From positions 2,294,001 through 2,358,000 of the forward strand of contig JAKCOZ010000010.1 of the NCBI GenBank assembly GCA_022605955.1: 64,000 nucleotides of DNA. Direction: 5' to 3'. Positions within the stretch are counted from its first letter, which is position 1. The number at the start of each line of letters is the position of its first letter. Both the position numbers and the translations under genes were made by a program. The notes under the pieces are model-generated. The model made no database searches. It was not told the origin of the DNA and worked only from the letters and a program-made list of their open reading frames with translations. Positions 1 to 15,000 of the stretch are shown one piece after another. Source of the stretch: Rallus limicola (taxonomy: Eukaryota > Chordata > Aves > Gruiformes > Rallidae).

Positions 1-82
1 TCCATTTCATCTGATTTCAAATCGTGAAATATAGAGTTGTTGTGCATGGAAGGTGCTGTACTAGCACTTGTAAGAAAGGTTA
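1..82 (-). CDS. BRD9: BRD9 exon 11 (cut by the window edge)
   Basis: Encodes [19 protein letters not shown] and then HDLKSDEME up to base 1. The acceptor is GTCTAG. It corresponds to the human VTFLSSATTALSMQNNSVF segment. The 3' splice end lies outside the window, as do the remaining roughly 160 residues of the protein. Confidence 0.93.
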
Positions 83-3000
83 CTAGACAGGTAGAAGGAA
101 GAGATGACAAATGATTAACACAACTATAAAAGATCACTTGTGGAAAAAAATAATAGAAATTTTGTTTTCTGGAACAGATACTGAAAGTACACTGTGTTTT
201 TCCTTCCAATTGAAACCAAGGACACTTCAGGCTTTAGGATCAGTGCAAATATTTTAACCACATAAACAAACATACTACTGGACAAAAAAAAAAATCAAGA
301 ACTAAGTGAACCACCTCACTTCCACAAAAAAAGATTCACCTCCCCACCCCCTTGTGTGTTACTGCTTCTCTGTTGTTTGCCAGTCAGTGTCTAGACAGAA
401 AGTAAGACATTACTTAAAATGTGAACAATGCTAGAAGAAAAAATTAAAATCCACACTTTATGAAATCCTTGTCATATGATAAAAAAAATGCAAATGACCA
501 AAAAATTTTGGGTTTTGTTTTTTTTTTTTCCTCAACTCTAAGTGCAGCTACTCAGGAAAACGTCTTTCCTCCAGAGAAACTGGAGTACCCTTATTGGAAA
601 GCTCCTAGTGTGGCTATAGCACTAAGACAAAACACAAAGTTAAAACATGGTTTTTGGCATTTTACCTTTATTCCTTCTTTCATCTTTAAAGCCCAATGTA
701 GTGAAGCCAGGTAATAATTTGCTTGACAGTGAACTCAGATCCACTGGGTGAGTCTCTTCCTCTAATAATTTGATTTAAAAGAAGATACTAATTTTTAGAA
801 AAGCATTTCATATTTAAAATGTATTTATGGTGAATATTGAGATTTTGCTATTTTATAAAGTTGCAGTTAGCATAAAGGATATATGTTTTTAAATCTGTAC
901 TTTTCAAATTAAGGATAGGTAGAATAATTTAGGTTGTCCACTTAAATTTCAAATACATGTGTACATTTGTTTCCACCTCTTATTCAACTGCTTACTTTGT
1001 TTAAAGTATGCAGCAGCATCTCAAATTCTTTTAGTAGCTGATTCACAAACATTCAAGATCCAGATATTATGAAGTAGTAAAGGCAATTTCTTACGCTGTC
1101 TAACTGCTAGTTTGTCTATAGAAATTCAGACACCACATCAAGTACCTTGTTAAGAAAACTACCATTATGGCTATAGCAACATTTACTTCTTCTAAAGTTC
1201 TGAGAGCTGCTAAATTAAAGTGGCTCAAATAATTTGGAATATAATTTTAAACAAACAAACAAATTTAAAAAATAAAAATCCCAACAGCATTTAGGACTTT
1301 CAGTTATTTCAAATCGCTGTGGCTGTCACAGAATCTAATGGTAAGTAAGCTTAATTACTGAACAATAGAAAGCAAGTTTATCCCTAGAAATTTACTAAGA
1401 TTTAAAAAAAAAAAAAAAGGCCAAACAAAACACCCAACAAATGACAACAAATGTTCAAACTATACTATTAACTGTAAATGCAGTGTAACTAGTATTAACT
1501 ATGCAATCAGAAATGCGCTGTGGCACAGATACATCAGGACACAGTGCAAGTACTTTGTATCACACAGTGAAAATTTGCTCTGCTTCCTTCATTATCACTG
1601 TCTAAATTTTCAGCAGCATGACTTCAGAAATATTAAATCTCCTTCCCCCACCCCCCTCCCAGAAATAGCTAAGGGCATGATGGCAGCTGAAATGCTCAAT
1701 TTAATTTCAGAAAAATATGCTACCAAACAGAAAGGAATTAAGACAGTAACAGAGTTACAGGCTTGTTCCTCTCAAAGATTCAACAGAAATATGACTACTC
1801 AAAGGGGTTCATGCATTCATCAGTGGAACAGTAAGTAAGCTGTGAATGCATTCCAACCTCAAAAAGTAGTGCTAAATCACCATGGCAGCATAAAGACTGA
1901 CATTAGATTCATTACAAACTTCTTCATTTTGGGCTTGAAACTGAAACAAGTAAGACAAGATAAACGATGGATAGTAGTAACACAAATAAAAACCCAGAGA
2001 AAACATCAAGGAACTAAAGAAAAACAAGTCAAACAAAGCCAAATTAATGTGAAATTTAGCTAATTTAGGTAGATGATTTGAATTTGCATCTCTGTATTGC
2101 ATATACACATAGGATTACAGCACTTTCATTCACTTTTTGCCTATTAGATTTTAGCACTATGTGCTACTTGGAGCAAAAGCCTGTCTTTCAAGTTCTCTAT
2201 AATGTTGTAGCAATGTATAAATGCTTATAAACAGGTATCATTTTACCTTCTTACTGTCACCATCAGTGAAACAGAGCATCTGAAAAGTGACCATTTGAAA
2301 CACATAGAGAAAGTTCTTACATTGGAGACACTAAATAACTATTGGGGGTAATGGTTTGGGGAATGCTTTTTTATTAAAAAGCCAAGCACCTCATTGATGC
2401 TACACCTCTATGTACAGTTAGGACTTCAAAATCTTTCAGAACATTCAACATTAGAAAAGTTTGCTTGAAAGATGGCATTTACCTTCTGCTTCTGGATCAG
2501 ATGAATTTACTACACTAAATAATAAAGTTCCATCTCCATTTTTTTTCAGATAACCAATCTGTAAATAGAACCACAGAGATACAGAAGCAATCATTCAAAA
2601 CAGTCCAAACTCAAAGCAGTTACTCACATAGAAAACTATTAAAAAAAAAATTTTTAGCTGTATTCAAATCCTGCACTCTGGTATTCCCTTTTTAATACAG
2701 AGAATCTCGGGTCACAACTATTTATCACCATCTAGCAAATGCTTCAGAACAGAATACTTAGTCTAAAACTTTGTATGTCATACATACAGCTCCTTACTCA
2801 CCTTCCTAAATTGGATCTAAAGTTTGTATCCAAGACAAAACCCAATTCAATTATTGTTAGTAAGGAGCCAAGCACAGAACACACTTTTTAGAAGCAGTAC
2901 CGTAACTCCTATCCATAAACTACCTCACTGTTTATTTTCAAACCTAGATTGAACTGCTTGTATTCATCTCTCACCCACAACTTTCTCTAAGCAGAAGTAC

Positions 3001-6000
3001 TTTTATGAACTCACTATCAAATTCTTAAAGAGGAAGAAGTTTCATGACAGACCTATTAGAGCACACAAACACAATGCTAAAACGACAGCCAGATGTCAAA
3101 GACAAAGGAACACCCTGAGGTCTGTAAAGATAGAGCCAGAACTGATGGAACAAACTAAACCAGTGTCAGAAACTGATGACACATATACCATGCAAAAAAG
3201 ACTGCAACTTCTCAGTATAGACAGACCATGAAAACTGCACTCCCCCTAAGGTTATAACAGTAAATGCTTCCAAGTATTGAAAAATTAGTTATCTTCCCTA
3301 TTTTGTTTTTCCCTCTACCACTTAAAAACTTTAAAACTTTGTCCATACATAAGACCAGAGCTAATGTTGGCATATAATAAAAACCCTGGACACTGAAAGA
3401 TGTCTGTATTTTGTACTCACACAAGAATGGGCAAGTACAAGCTGCACAAGCTACTACTTGTAGGTACAAAACTACAAAATGTTCTGGACTTCTCATTGAA
3501 AACAGCAACTTAACACTTAAAAATTCCTGAAATCCTGAGGGTTTTTTTTTTTCGTGGAAGGGAATCCTAAGAACCCTTCGATGTATGCCAAAGTTTGTTT
3601 TCCCTGATGGTGCAACAAGAAGGACATGATGCTATTTTAACCACTTTCAATGCTAAGGGTTAAGGAATTAAAGAAGCCAGGTTCAAGACTGAGAAACTTT
3701 TTACTGTTTTCTGCAAGTGAATTTCTATAGATAGAAATACAACTTGAGATCCATTCAGGATACTTCCCGTGAAGCCTGTTGTAGGGTAAGTGATAGACAA
3801 CAGTCATATTGGTATTCCACACACAGCATACATCCTAGATGTTAGTCTCAAAAAAATGTAATAATAAAGCCTGTTCACTAAGATGAAGCAAGGCATCCAG
3901 TAGTCAAGACACAAAACGGAACTGTGAACTTAGTTGTGCAGTAGACCTTGCTGTTGGGTAGATATCGATTGATCCTATCCCGAGCTTCATCTGCTGCATG
4001 TTCCACTAGTGCCAGGACATGTTCTTCAGCAGTGCTATCAGTCAGGCTGCAGGCATTTCCCTCAGGTTCAAATATGCAACTAAGAAAGAGAAGAGGAGTA
4101 GCTGTAGAAATTAAAAGCTAAAACAAAACAAAGGGCTCAATTCTGGGTTTGCTAAATAAAAGTCAGTCCCACTTCTCTCCCAGTGTCAGTTTACTTCAGC
4201 ATTTAAATAGGATTATAATCATATTATGAAATTGAAGTTTTGCAGCAGAAGCTGAGAACTACCAAAATAATGAACTTCTAAAATTTAATTGTTTCTGTAC
4301 CTTGATGAACATAAAGGAAGCATTACAAGCCAGAGATTGGGAACAAAATTGCATTAATAGAAGGTGAATGCTGTATGCATCCTAAGTCTCCAACATGCAC
4401 AACTATGCAGAAATTACATGAGGGAATGGAGACTGTTCAGCTCTAATCTGAGAAAAATAACAGGCTACATTTATGAGGATTATGTCATTTAGATGCTTGT
4501 AGAAGTAGGACACTGCTCCCAGTCTAACAGGGAGTCCTTTAATTCCTATGTTTGTTAATTTGGCAATTAGTATTCCTAATCAGTATCAATCACACCATTC
4601 CTTCTCACTGACATTACAGAATTTATCTTTCAGTAGATCTCTTTTCATTAAAGCACCAAAGCAATAGAAACATGAAATATAAGCATACCTAAGACGGAAC
4701 AAGACATATCTTAACTATTATATAAAATCAGAGAAAAGTAGTATTATAAGGGGAAGTGTGAAGATATCACAGAATATGACAGTCTTCATTATATATTTAA
4801 AATAAAGTTTGTACATCAAAATTTTTCAGGGCATTATATGGACAGTAGACACTAGGGCCAAACACCTTAGGTACTGGGTAGAGCATCTCCTCACACCAAA
4901 TCCATTTCTCTCTCCTGGGGTATCTTCTTCCATTTGCTTAGCTAAGAATTTCTCTCTGTATAGAGATTCAGATCTGATACACAAGAAAGTTTCGCTATTA
5001 AAGACAATAAAAAGATCACAGGATCATACTATTATGAGACAAATGTGTTATACGATTTTTGTTTCATTGAAACTTTAAGAAAGGGTGTACACAGCAGGAA
5101 ACTCCTCAACAACTAGCACTTTCTATTACACTCTACAGAATACTGAAGAATTGTGACAGGCTGTTCAGAAAGTTCTATCATCCCGGACAAAAGTTTGCAA
5201 AAACAACTTAGATATTTGGATGTCCAACTCATCAAGTCACTTTTTACACTACATTATAGAAGCCTAAACTGCTTTAACACTTTGCAAACATTGACTTCAG
5301 CACTTTCTCTGGTTTTCAACTGTGAAACACGAAGGCAAAAGTATCTGCTATTATGTTTGATACTCCCCCCAAATCTCTTAATGTACATGAAGAAGGTCTA
5401 CGCTAATGATGTCAAAATGCAAGTGTTTAAAAGGCCAAGTTAATTAGAAAAAAACCCCCACCCAATTCCAACTACTGAAGTAAGATAAACATTGAAAAGA
5501 TCAGAACAGAAATTTATAATCAACTGATTGAGAGGAAAATGGTATCAGGATAAAATTAAAGGCCAATTATTTTTATCTATCTGAATTCTATGCTAAGGTA
5601 GATATTAAACACAGAGCAGTACTACATTGCTTGGCAGTCTCAATTTCTTACTCTGTAAGCTGCCAGTATTTGAAGATAAGCACACAAAAAGTGACAAAGT
5701 CACTCCTGTAATGGGGCTCATGCAAGAATTAATCAGAAAAGAAAATCAATGCTATTGGGCACAGCACCATATAAATCAAATCATTATATCTTTAAAAACA
5801 GCCAAACAAAAAACAAAACCTCCGCTCCTTCAAACAAGTCTTCTTTACAGAAAGGTACATTCAGTTAATTCCTACACACAATCCATTAAAATAAGAACAA
5901 AATACACTTTGATAATTCTCCATAATATAGCAATAGGTATGTTTCTGTATGCTGACATTAGAATATTTTTGAAGATACATGTTGCAGTCTCCTTTTTCCA

Positions 6001-9000
6001 CAGAACTACTACATGAAAATACTACTCCTTCCAGAAGACATTAAGCAGGATTACAAAAAAATTTAACTGTAACAACATATGGCAGATTAGAACTCTGAAG
6101 TCAACTTTTAACAAAAATAAGGGAGATAACAAGTTAGATTTCCTTTTTTAAAAACTTTGGATACTTAAAAAAGAAGCCTGCATAAATACCTATACCTACA
6201 TGATCAGACTAAGACATGACTAGTAATGCTCTACAATTCAAATTCAACATCTATCCTAAAATGTCTATGCGTGAAAACTGAGCAACATAATTTGCTTGTA
6301 AATCAGTTTCTGATAAAATCCCCCCATAAAATAGAAAATAAACCCCTTTTATTTGACTAAAATTAAATTTTAGCTATAAAAATGTGATTTTGTGACATGG
6401 GGATGTTTATTAGCTGGAAGATAGCTATTGCACTAACAATGTATTTTACAAAGAAGCTTAGTAAGATTTCACTGGGAAGATGTTATCATCTGCTTCAGAA
6501 ATAATCTCCTGTACTGCTATATCTTGCCAGATGAGACTCAAGTTTGATAAAAAAATTATTTATTGATCTGGGGCCACTTTGCCTTCCCAAAAAGATCCTG
6601 GTAAGATTTTGACATGGTCAGTCATTTGGTGGGGACACACACATGACACAAAATGTTAAAAGTATCCATGGCTATGTTAAAAATGAAAGAACATTTCAAA
6701 CCATCATGAGAAGAAACTACTTAATTCAATAAAAAGATAAATATATCTATGTATACATTAACTGTAACTGTTTAAAAGAACATGCAGTCAATTCTTTCAA
6801 TTGTTTGTTTCAAATGAGTTCTATAAATAAACACGATAAAATTGCCCATTTATCCTATGGACAAGAAGTGCTGAAAGGACTTTTCTCCCTGATTTTTTTC
6901 CTGCTGTCTAGTATTACAAAAACTGCAACAAACCAGTAAGCATAACCATGAAAACCTTTACCTAATAACTTCTTTATTTTGCTTTTTGGATTTCTTGGTA
7001 GTCTCTGCTTGTACAGGAACAACTTCAGGCACAGGTTCCTCAACTGCTGTATCTTCATCACCCAAAAGAGCTGCCTGCTGAGAAAAATCCATGTCCTGCA
7101 TAAACGACATGCTGCGCTTCAAAGCTAACAGCCGTTCCTAGAATCAGAAAGGACAGAGCGGCAGGGACTTAACCTTTCCCTCATAGCCAAGATGCTATGA
7201 TAATGGGATGGGATGGGGATGGCCATGGCCTTATTTTGTTCTTAATGCCTCGTTTCCAATGGCGATGCAACATGATTTGGTCATGGTAGCATGGCATCAG
7301 AATTTCTGCAGCCCAACTATCAAGAGAGAAACAAACAAACAAAGAACACCTGCATATGCAAAGACAACCGTCTGTTTTACACAAAACTTACCATAACTGC
7401 AACACATGCACGCACACACACACACAGCACACCTCACCAAAACAACCTTACTTTACTGCGTTTGAGTAAAAAGTGTGTTTGTACCCTGACACCTCCCCTA
7501 CGCCCACCGCCTTCAAAAAACAAAACAAAACAAAAAAAAAAGCTTTCTTGTTTATGCAGAAATAGAACTTAAACAAGATAATCATTTACAAAGCTTCAGC
7601 CAGAAGTAGTATCTTACTGCTGGGTTTTATATACATGTACCGTAATTGCTTCCACTGAAGCCAGACTTCAGTGGTGCAGACAAGGTTGAGTAATAAGGGT
7701 ATCGTTATAAGAGTGCTATCTAGCCCTCAAATACAGCACAACCAGCAGGCACTGCTGTAATTAATCACAGATGGCTGAAGTAACATTTATCATTGTCATT
7801 AACTATGCTTAAGTATGGAAAAAAAAACAACCCAACCCAAAGAGTTTCTGCTTTTTGTTTTTAGTAGGTCTCTTACTTTGCTCATCATCTTAAAGCCTGT
7901 GTGTAGTATCTTCTTGGCTAGCTTGTAGTAAACCGTATCTGGTCTGTTGTAAGTCATTGCATTATCACACATCAGTTTAAAATCTGCCTGTAAAACACAA
8001 AACAAGAGAACTGTTAAAATCTCTAACTCCTTTATTAAATTACCAGAAGACACCATTCCAGTTCTGTGAACCACACAGTAGTACTTTAACAGCAGGCTCA
8101 TGGGTAAATACAAGTGAAAAGGTAACAGAACTGCAAAAGTTCGAGCCCTTTTTGTTTAAGTTTGGTTTGGAATTGGGTTTTTGGTTATTTAAAAAAAAAA
8201 CAGACAACCAACAACAACTCAAACAACCCAAAAAAAACAATCAATCAAACTTTTCCCTGAGTGCCAAATTCAACATTTGATCCTCCTACAAAGAGGCCAA
8301 ACAGAAGAAATGAAGAAATTAATATAGCAACTGAGATACCAAGTTAAGTAATTTTTGGCTGTTTTCCTACCTTCTAGATCAGATTAGACTTGAGAAATAC
8401 AATGATATCAGAAAGATAAAAAGTGTCCTACATACAATTTTAATGGTAGTAATTTGACCACTACTTTGGTTACTTGCACAAAAAACAGAAAACGTCAAAG
8501 TATAAGAAACAGCCTTGTAGATGCTCACTGTATCCAACAAAAGAACAGATCAGCCAACCCTGATTTTGTCTTCTTCACTGAATGGTTATATGTTATACAC
8601 ACTTTCAAGTTAATTTTACTAATACAATATCCCCAAACAAGGGTGCAATGCACTCCACTGTAAATGACAGATCTTTGTAGCAGATTGGAAAAGCTTTTTT
8701 CAGGGTGCCTTCTTTCTAGTCACATGCTACTGATCTGTAAAGCACAGAAAGCATTATTAGAAGCTCTGTGAAACACTGAACTAAAACATCACGTGCCTCT
8801 GAAAGTTTCTGTAGTTGGCAAGTCAATAACCAAGAATCAAGCAGTAGACTTTCCAGATACTTCCTAAATTGGATCCTAACAAATTAAACTGGCACCTGAT
8901 TTAAGAATATATTTTTCTCTTAATAATTTTTCAATGTTTAAACAATGTTTGTTCATGCAATTATGTTCCATTTATTCTGGAGACACGAGTGCAAATCCTT

Positions 9001-12000
9001 TCTGTGCATGAATTCACCCGATGATGATGAAGTGCAAAAGTATATGCAAAAAGAATGGTATGCTTTTTGAAAAGTTAACCTATGGAGTTTACAGACCAGT
9101 GAAAGATTTGCTGAGAAAAAGATTTTTGATGGTTACTGTTACAATTGATTGGACATAGAGGTCTTTCAAAAGATGTTCTCTGGCAACCTACATTTACAAG
9201 TAACAACCTTGCCCTACTGAAATCCTAATTGGATTCTATTAAAAAAAACAACCAAACCCAAAAGGTTTATTTCTTGTTTCATAAAGAGGTGTCTGAACAA
9301 TGCTCTCATCACTTAGTACTTGCCATGAAGTAAGCAAGTAGATTATATAGTTACAATTGGTAACTATTATGTGCTTTTCTATGCCATTTAAACCAGTGCC
9401 TTTGTTTAACAAGGCCATAGTAAAAACAGAAATCTAAACATTAACACAGAGGAGCAAACTATAAGTCAAGAAGCACGTAAAGAAGCCCATTTGGCCTTTG
9501 AAGTACTGCAGAAAAGGAGAGTCATTTTGCCCAACTTTGAAGTAGACCCCTTCTTTCAGCAGCAAAATTGATGAGTTACCTGCAGCAATTTCCCCACTTC
9601 TAAATGCAGCGAGTAGTTCTTGCTAATAAATATTCTAAGAGCAGAATCCACTCATGACTATCCTCAGGTAGTTATAAGGGATATATCAGAAATAAAAGAT
9701 AATAATTTTGAGCAGGCCTTGTTTTAAAGGTCAAAAACCTACAAACAAAGCGTAATTAGTTACACTCATATCTGGAAAAGGGAGTCCAACTTCTTTGTCA
9801 CTGTAAGATGGGCAGACTCCTAACAACCATTTATTGCTCCTCAGAGTATCAGCAGAAACCAACTCCTTCAGGTAAAAGAAAATAATCTGTCAGTCTAAAC
9901 AATACTGTTATTTTGGAGTTTTTTTAGGTTGCTATCCCACCAGTTCCAATGTTTTAAACTTAAACCAAACAGAGCCACAGAGCTTGCATTCAAATTTCCT
10001 TTTAAAGCTGCTGAATAATCCAGCAAGCCAAGAGAACTTAGAGGTCTGAAAGCATTGCTGATGGCAACGCTATTATGAATCTTTATTTCCTATAAATCTC
10101 TATATACTTTATTTTAAAAAATTAAACACGCGGAACAAAACAGAACTGTCTTTGTGAAATCATCTGTAGGAAATACAAGCCACTCTTGGCTCACCTTGAA
10201 GGATCTTTCAAAAGAAGAAGTTAACCCTGAGAATCAAGCCAATAGTCTAAGTCAAGTCTATTGTTATACCAACACCACTCTAGAAAATAGTAACGCTGAA
10301 GGCAGCTATCAGAACTTCATGAATCAGTTAAAGAAAACTACTGTTCTTCTACTGTGAAGAGATTTCTTACTGCACTGTAAGCAAAAACACAATGCATCTA
10401 ACAGTCTTACAGGAATAGCAAGACACAAAACAGCTAAGGCAAGCTGCCAATAAACTTGCCAATTAATTTACTGCCAAAAGACCATTCTAAATTAATTTAT
10501 ATGTAAAACAGGATAATTCAAGATTAAAAAAATACAGAGATGTTATTGAATTGATACAAAATGCTTCAGTGTATCCAGTTTTCTTTCAGACATGTCAAAA
10601 TTGTGTCTTAGTCAAACTACCCAAGTCTAGATGTTTTTTTACAAAAGTGTTCTTCAACCATTTAAGAATTTCTGATAGCCTTACATATTTTTGCATCTAA
10701 CTGCGTGAATTCCATAGCACTTTAGAACACCTTGTTTTCACTGAAATTTGCAGTAGACTGGAGTAAAACCTGACAGAGGTTCCATGGTGAAAAACAAAGA
10801 AAGAAACCTATTCTAACACACATAACATACAAAATGCAAAATTAAAAAAAAAAAAAGTGTATTAAACCAATTAATGTAAGAAAGGCTCCTACTGTTAAAA
10901 AAGAATCTTCAGCTTATTAAAGAGTTCAGAAATAATGAAATTTCTATCAATTCACCTTGAACTCAGTGACTGATTTGTATTCATTTGCTGCAATTTTTTC
11001 CTTCATTGTACCAAAATCCATGGGATGCTTTATTATCATGGAGTATCCAGGAGCAATGGCATCCGTGACCGGAAAAGCAAAAAACCCATGTGGATCTTTC
11101 CTAAAAAATAGAAACAATACATTTATATATATATCACCAAACAAAATTATCTTTTTTTTTGACCATTAACATGGTATTAAAAAAAAATTGTACTACTTGA
11201 AAAAATACTCTCATAAAAGTGCTCTCACAAAACACAACCATATTTGAAAAATTTCCTGATACAGGAGAGACAGGGGACACAGAATAAAACATGAGTCCAT
11301 GAGAATAGGTCAATCTTTTAAACTATTAAAATTAATAACTCGTTAAATTCCTAAACTAAGTCATTATCATGTTTTAAATTTAGAATGAAAACATATCTGT
11401 TGTCCAAAACATTTCCCCACCAAAAGCCAGCATTGCATAGTTGGCAATAATTTTCCTCAACTGAGTTTTAAAACCAATCAGGTTGCAAAGGTTACCAAAG
11501 GTATTACAGCCAGTCATTAGGCACCATGTTCAAACAAGAAAGAAGTTGTGAAGTAGCCCCTATAAATAAACATTAGACATGGTCAGCCCAGCTGTAGATA
11601 CCATTCACTGATTCAGGTATTACATACACTTAATACCTTTGAAGCTGGCGAAGGAAGTGTTCCAGTAGTTGCTGGATTGGTGTGCTCTCATTTTCAGCTG
11701 CAGTTTGAGAGAGAAACACAAACAGTGCAATGAAACAGAACATAGGTTTATTTACTTATTTATATTTTTAAATATCACAAATAAAATCTTAACTACCAGC
11801 GCAGCTTGTACTGACCTGAAGATCAATGAGACGTGGATTTCAAAGCAGAAGCACACCAGATTTCTAAGTGCAAAGTAACTATGTGCTCTCCTTTACTACT
11901 TACTGAGTCTTAATCACAGTAAAAAACAGTAGACCTTAAATCAGAGTAATGCTAAGAAAATGTTTCAATAAGGTGAAGGCAGGGTGTTGTGCATTTTTAT

Positions 12001-15000
12001 AGGAAAAGAAAAGTGTAACTTGGTTTCTCAAATACTGCTGCAACATTCTTACAATACGTTATGTATGCAATGTTAATGGTTTCTTTATCATAACACTCAT
12101 GCAATTACCATCTCTGAATCTTTTCAATCAAGGGTCACAACTCAGAAACTCCTCAATAAAATACTCAACCTGTCATCAAGCAGTATTCCAAAGACAAGAC
12201 TCACAATATTCACAACTTTTTGCTACTAAGTTCCATTCCCAGGTATATGTGTACTGCTACCATGATGTATTCAAAAAATTCTACTAAGTAAAAGTTTGCA
12301 CTAGATGAGTTTTAACTATCAAGCAATGGCTACAGGTAGAGAAAGCATGGCAAAATGTTAAGAGACTAAACACGCAGAAGTTATCACACACAACTAATAT
12401 GTATTTTGGCTGATGATTAAAGAAGACTGGTAAACAAGAACTGAGGGACTATGGTCTTCAGAGACACCCTATCACAACTTATTGTTATACTTCTGATAAG
12501 AATAGAGATACTAAAATTAAAAATCCACATAGGTTATAAAAAAAGACTGTAACAACAGTCTTCACAAGATTTGTTTCCCCTCGAATTGAGGAAAACATTC
12601 AGGCATCTGACCATCATTCTGTAAATGCAGAGGAAATGCTAAGAAGGAATTAGTGAAACACTATGCATAATACTACTTTTATGCTAGCTTTATTCTGCCA
12701 CGTTAACAGACAGATGTCCTTGGCAAGTTCAGTCACATGAATACAAACATACTAAAACCCAGAAGCACCAGGAGGAATACTGACTTTTCAGAGAGCAGAA
12801 AGTTCTGAATATCTCTAGATCACAGAATCAGAGAATTGTAGGGGTTGGAAGGGACCTCAAGAGATCATCAAGTCCAACCCCCCTGTCAAAGCAGGTTCCT
12901 TAGGACAGATATCAGAGAGGCATCCAGACAGGTCCGAATATCTCCAAGAGAAGGAGACTCCACAACCCCCCTGGGCAGCCTATTCCAGTGTTAATTCCAT
13001 GAGGATTTGATGAAATCCTCAGGGAAATTTCACACTTTGGTAACTTTGACAAAACCTTTGTTGTGCATGCTTTTAAAAGCAGCCAAGATGATTTAACTGT
13101 TCACACTGCTCACCTGGCTGAGTTCTGCATGCTCTAACAGGACGATCTGGAGGAGGTTCAACCTCAACTTTTTTCCCAGGATCAAAGTCATCAGTTTCTC
13201 CTTCGGTGTCACACTGTTCTTTTTCCCTTTTCCTCTTTTTCTCTTCCTAGCACGGTAAGAAGACAGATTTTAGAACATACTTGGAATGTGCAATTCCACA
13301 AACCGAAAGGTAAGAGATGGGGATTTTTCATTTTGGAATACAACATCTGAGTAGTATGGGATGGGGAGGAGAATGGGGAGACAAAGACAAACCTGAACCT
13401 CATGGGCTGGGATGACAGTTTACTGGGACAGCGAAGGGAAGCAACAACAAGACTTAGAATAGAATATATACAACAGATGATAACACAAAGCAACACATCA
13501 ATCCAATGACCAACCAGATGCTGAGCCCATGCTCAGACCACACTGGAGCCACACGGACCCACCCCTCCTTGACTAGTCCCCTTTTATGGGGAGCATGACA
13601 TCACATGGTGTGGAAAACACCCATGGCCAGCTCAGCTCACCTGTGCTGGCTCCCTGTGAAAATGAACTCTATCATAGCCAAAATCAAGACATGTCTTGAA
13701 CAATAGTGTGTGCATTTTCACTGTCACTTTTCCAATTTTCTTCTCCAAGTAAAAACAATACTATTCACCTTTTACTCCTTTGTATTTAATACACTAGTGT
13801 TCTAACATACTGTTCTTTCACAGAAAATAATGTTAAACTCTGGAGCTATTTCTATGTAAAATTGCATGATGATTAACTATACCAAAAAGAAAAGGAACTT
13901 AATTTACTATTCAGTAAAGACCAGTCTGTAGCTCTGCTCTGATCAATGGGGTTTTGTTGTCTGGTGCATTAAACAGGAATCAATAAAGTACCTGATAATT
14001 TTAGGAAACCTACAAAAAAAAAAAAGATTAAGAAATGCTCTGTAACAGTGTTGAACAATCTCTTCCTGAGTCTCAAAGCAAAGGCATGCCTTTGACATTC
14101 TACTAATCTTACAATCATTATTCCTGTTCACACAGAAAAGCGAACTTTCATTAACCTTGCTTAGAGTAGAGTTTCATTAGTTATCAATCCCTTAGCTGTT
14201 TCTGCATGCACTAATAATGAAGTTCTGCTAAGGGAAAAAAAAAAATCCAAACATTCCCCCTCCCCATTTCAGCAAGGACAAAACAAGTCATTTGATTTGA
14301 TGCTGCAAGATCTTGTTTGAAAAATATTTGTTTGCTACATTTCAAGTTACAGTCACACCCTTAGCTGAAACATTTGTACAAAGAAAACTTTCCACTATCT
14401 GCCCTGTATTCAACAGCTGCTGTATAAGCCTACAAGATATGTAATTTTCAAGAAATACAAGCCTAACAGATAAGTCAATTTGAAGTGACAGATGTTAGCC
14501 ACACATGTATACAAAGTAGTACCAAAACACTGTCATGTAAGAGTAGTACAACTACAAGACAGAAGAGAATTAAAATAGAAGTGAGGTCAGAGAATCCATA
14601 GTACACAAAAGAAACCCTATGAAAATTAAATTGTACAGGTAACTGTACAGTCAATCCCTTCTTACTGATTCAAATCTAACTCCAAAAGGTTCAGCACAGA
14701 GAACTAAGGTGACCACACCGTTTGCTCCTATGAAAGCCTAGCATACGGGTTGCTTTAAACAAGTGCCACCAAGATTACTGTACCACGGTACTGAACAGAT
14801 CACATTTCAGAAAGCTATTATGAATAAACACATCCATTTTGATGTGCAGTAACTTGTCATGTGTCAGGAACAGAAATGCAATCCCGATTCATTTGAAAAG
14901 CTGAAAATACCCTCCTCAAAGGATAGCAAAACATGGTTTTGGATATGGCTTAAACACAAAACATGCAACTTCAAATCAGAAATATTCATACCTACAAAGC

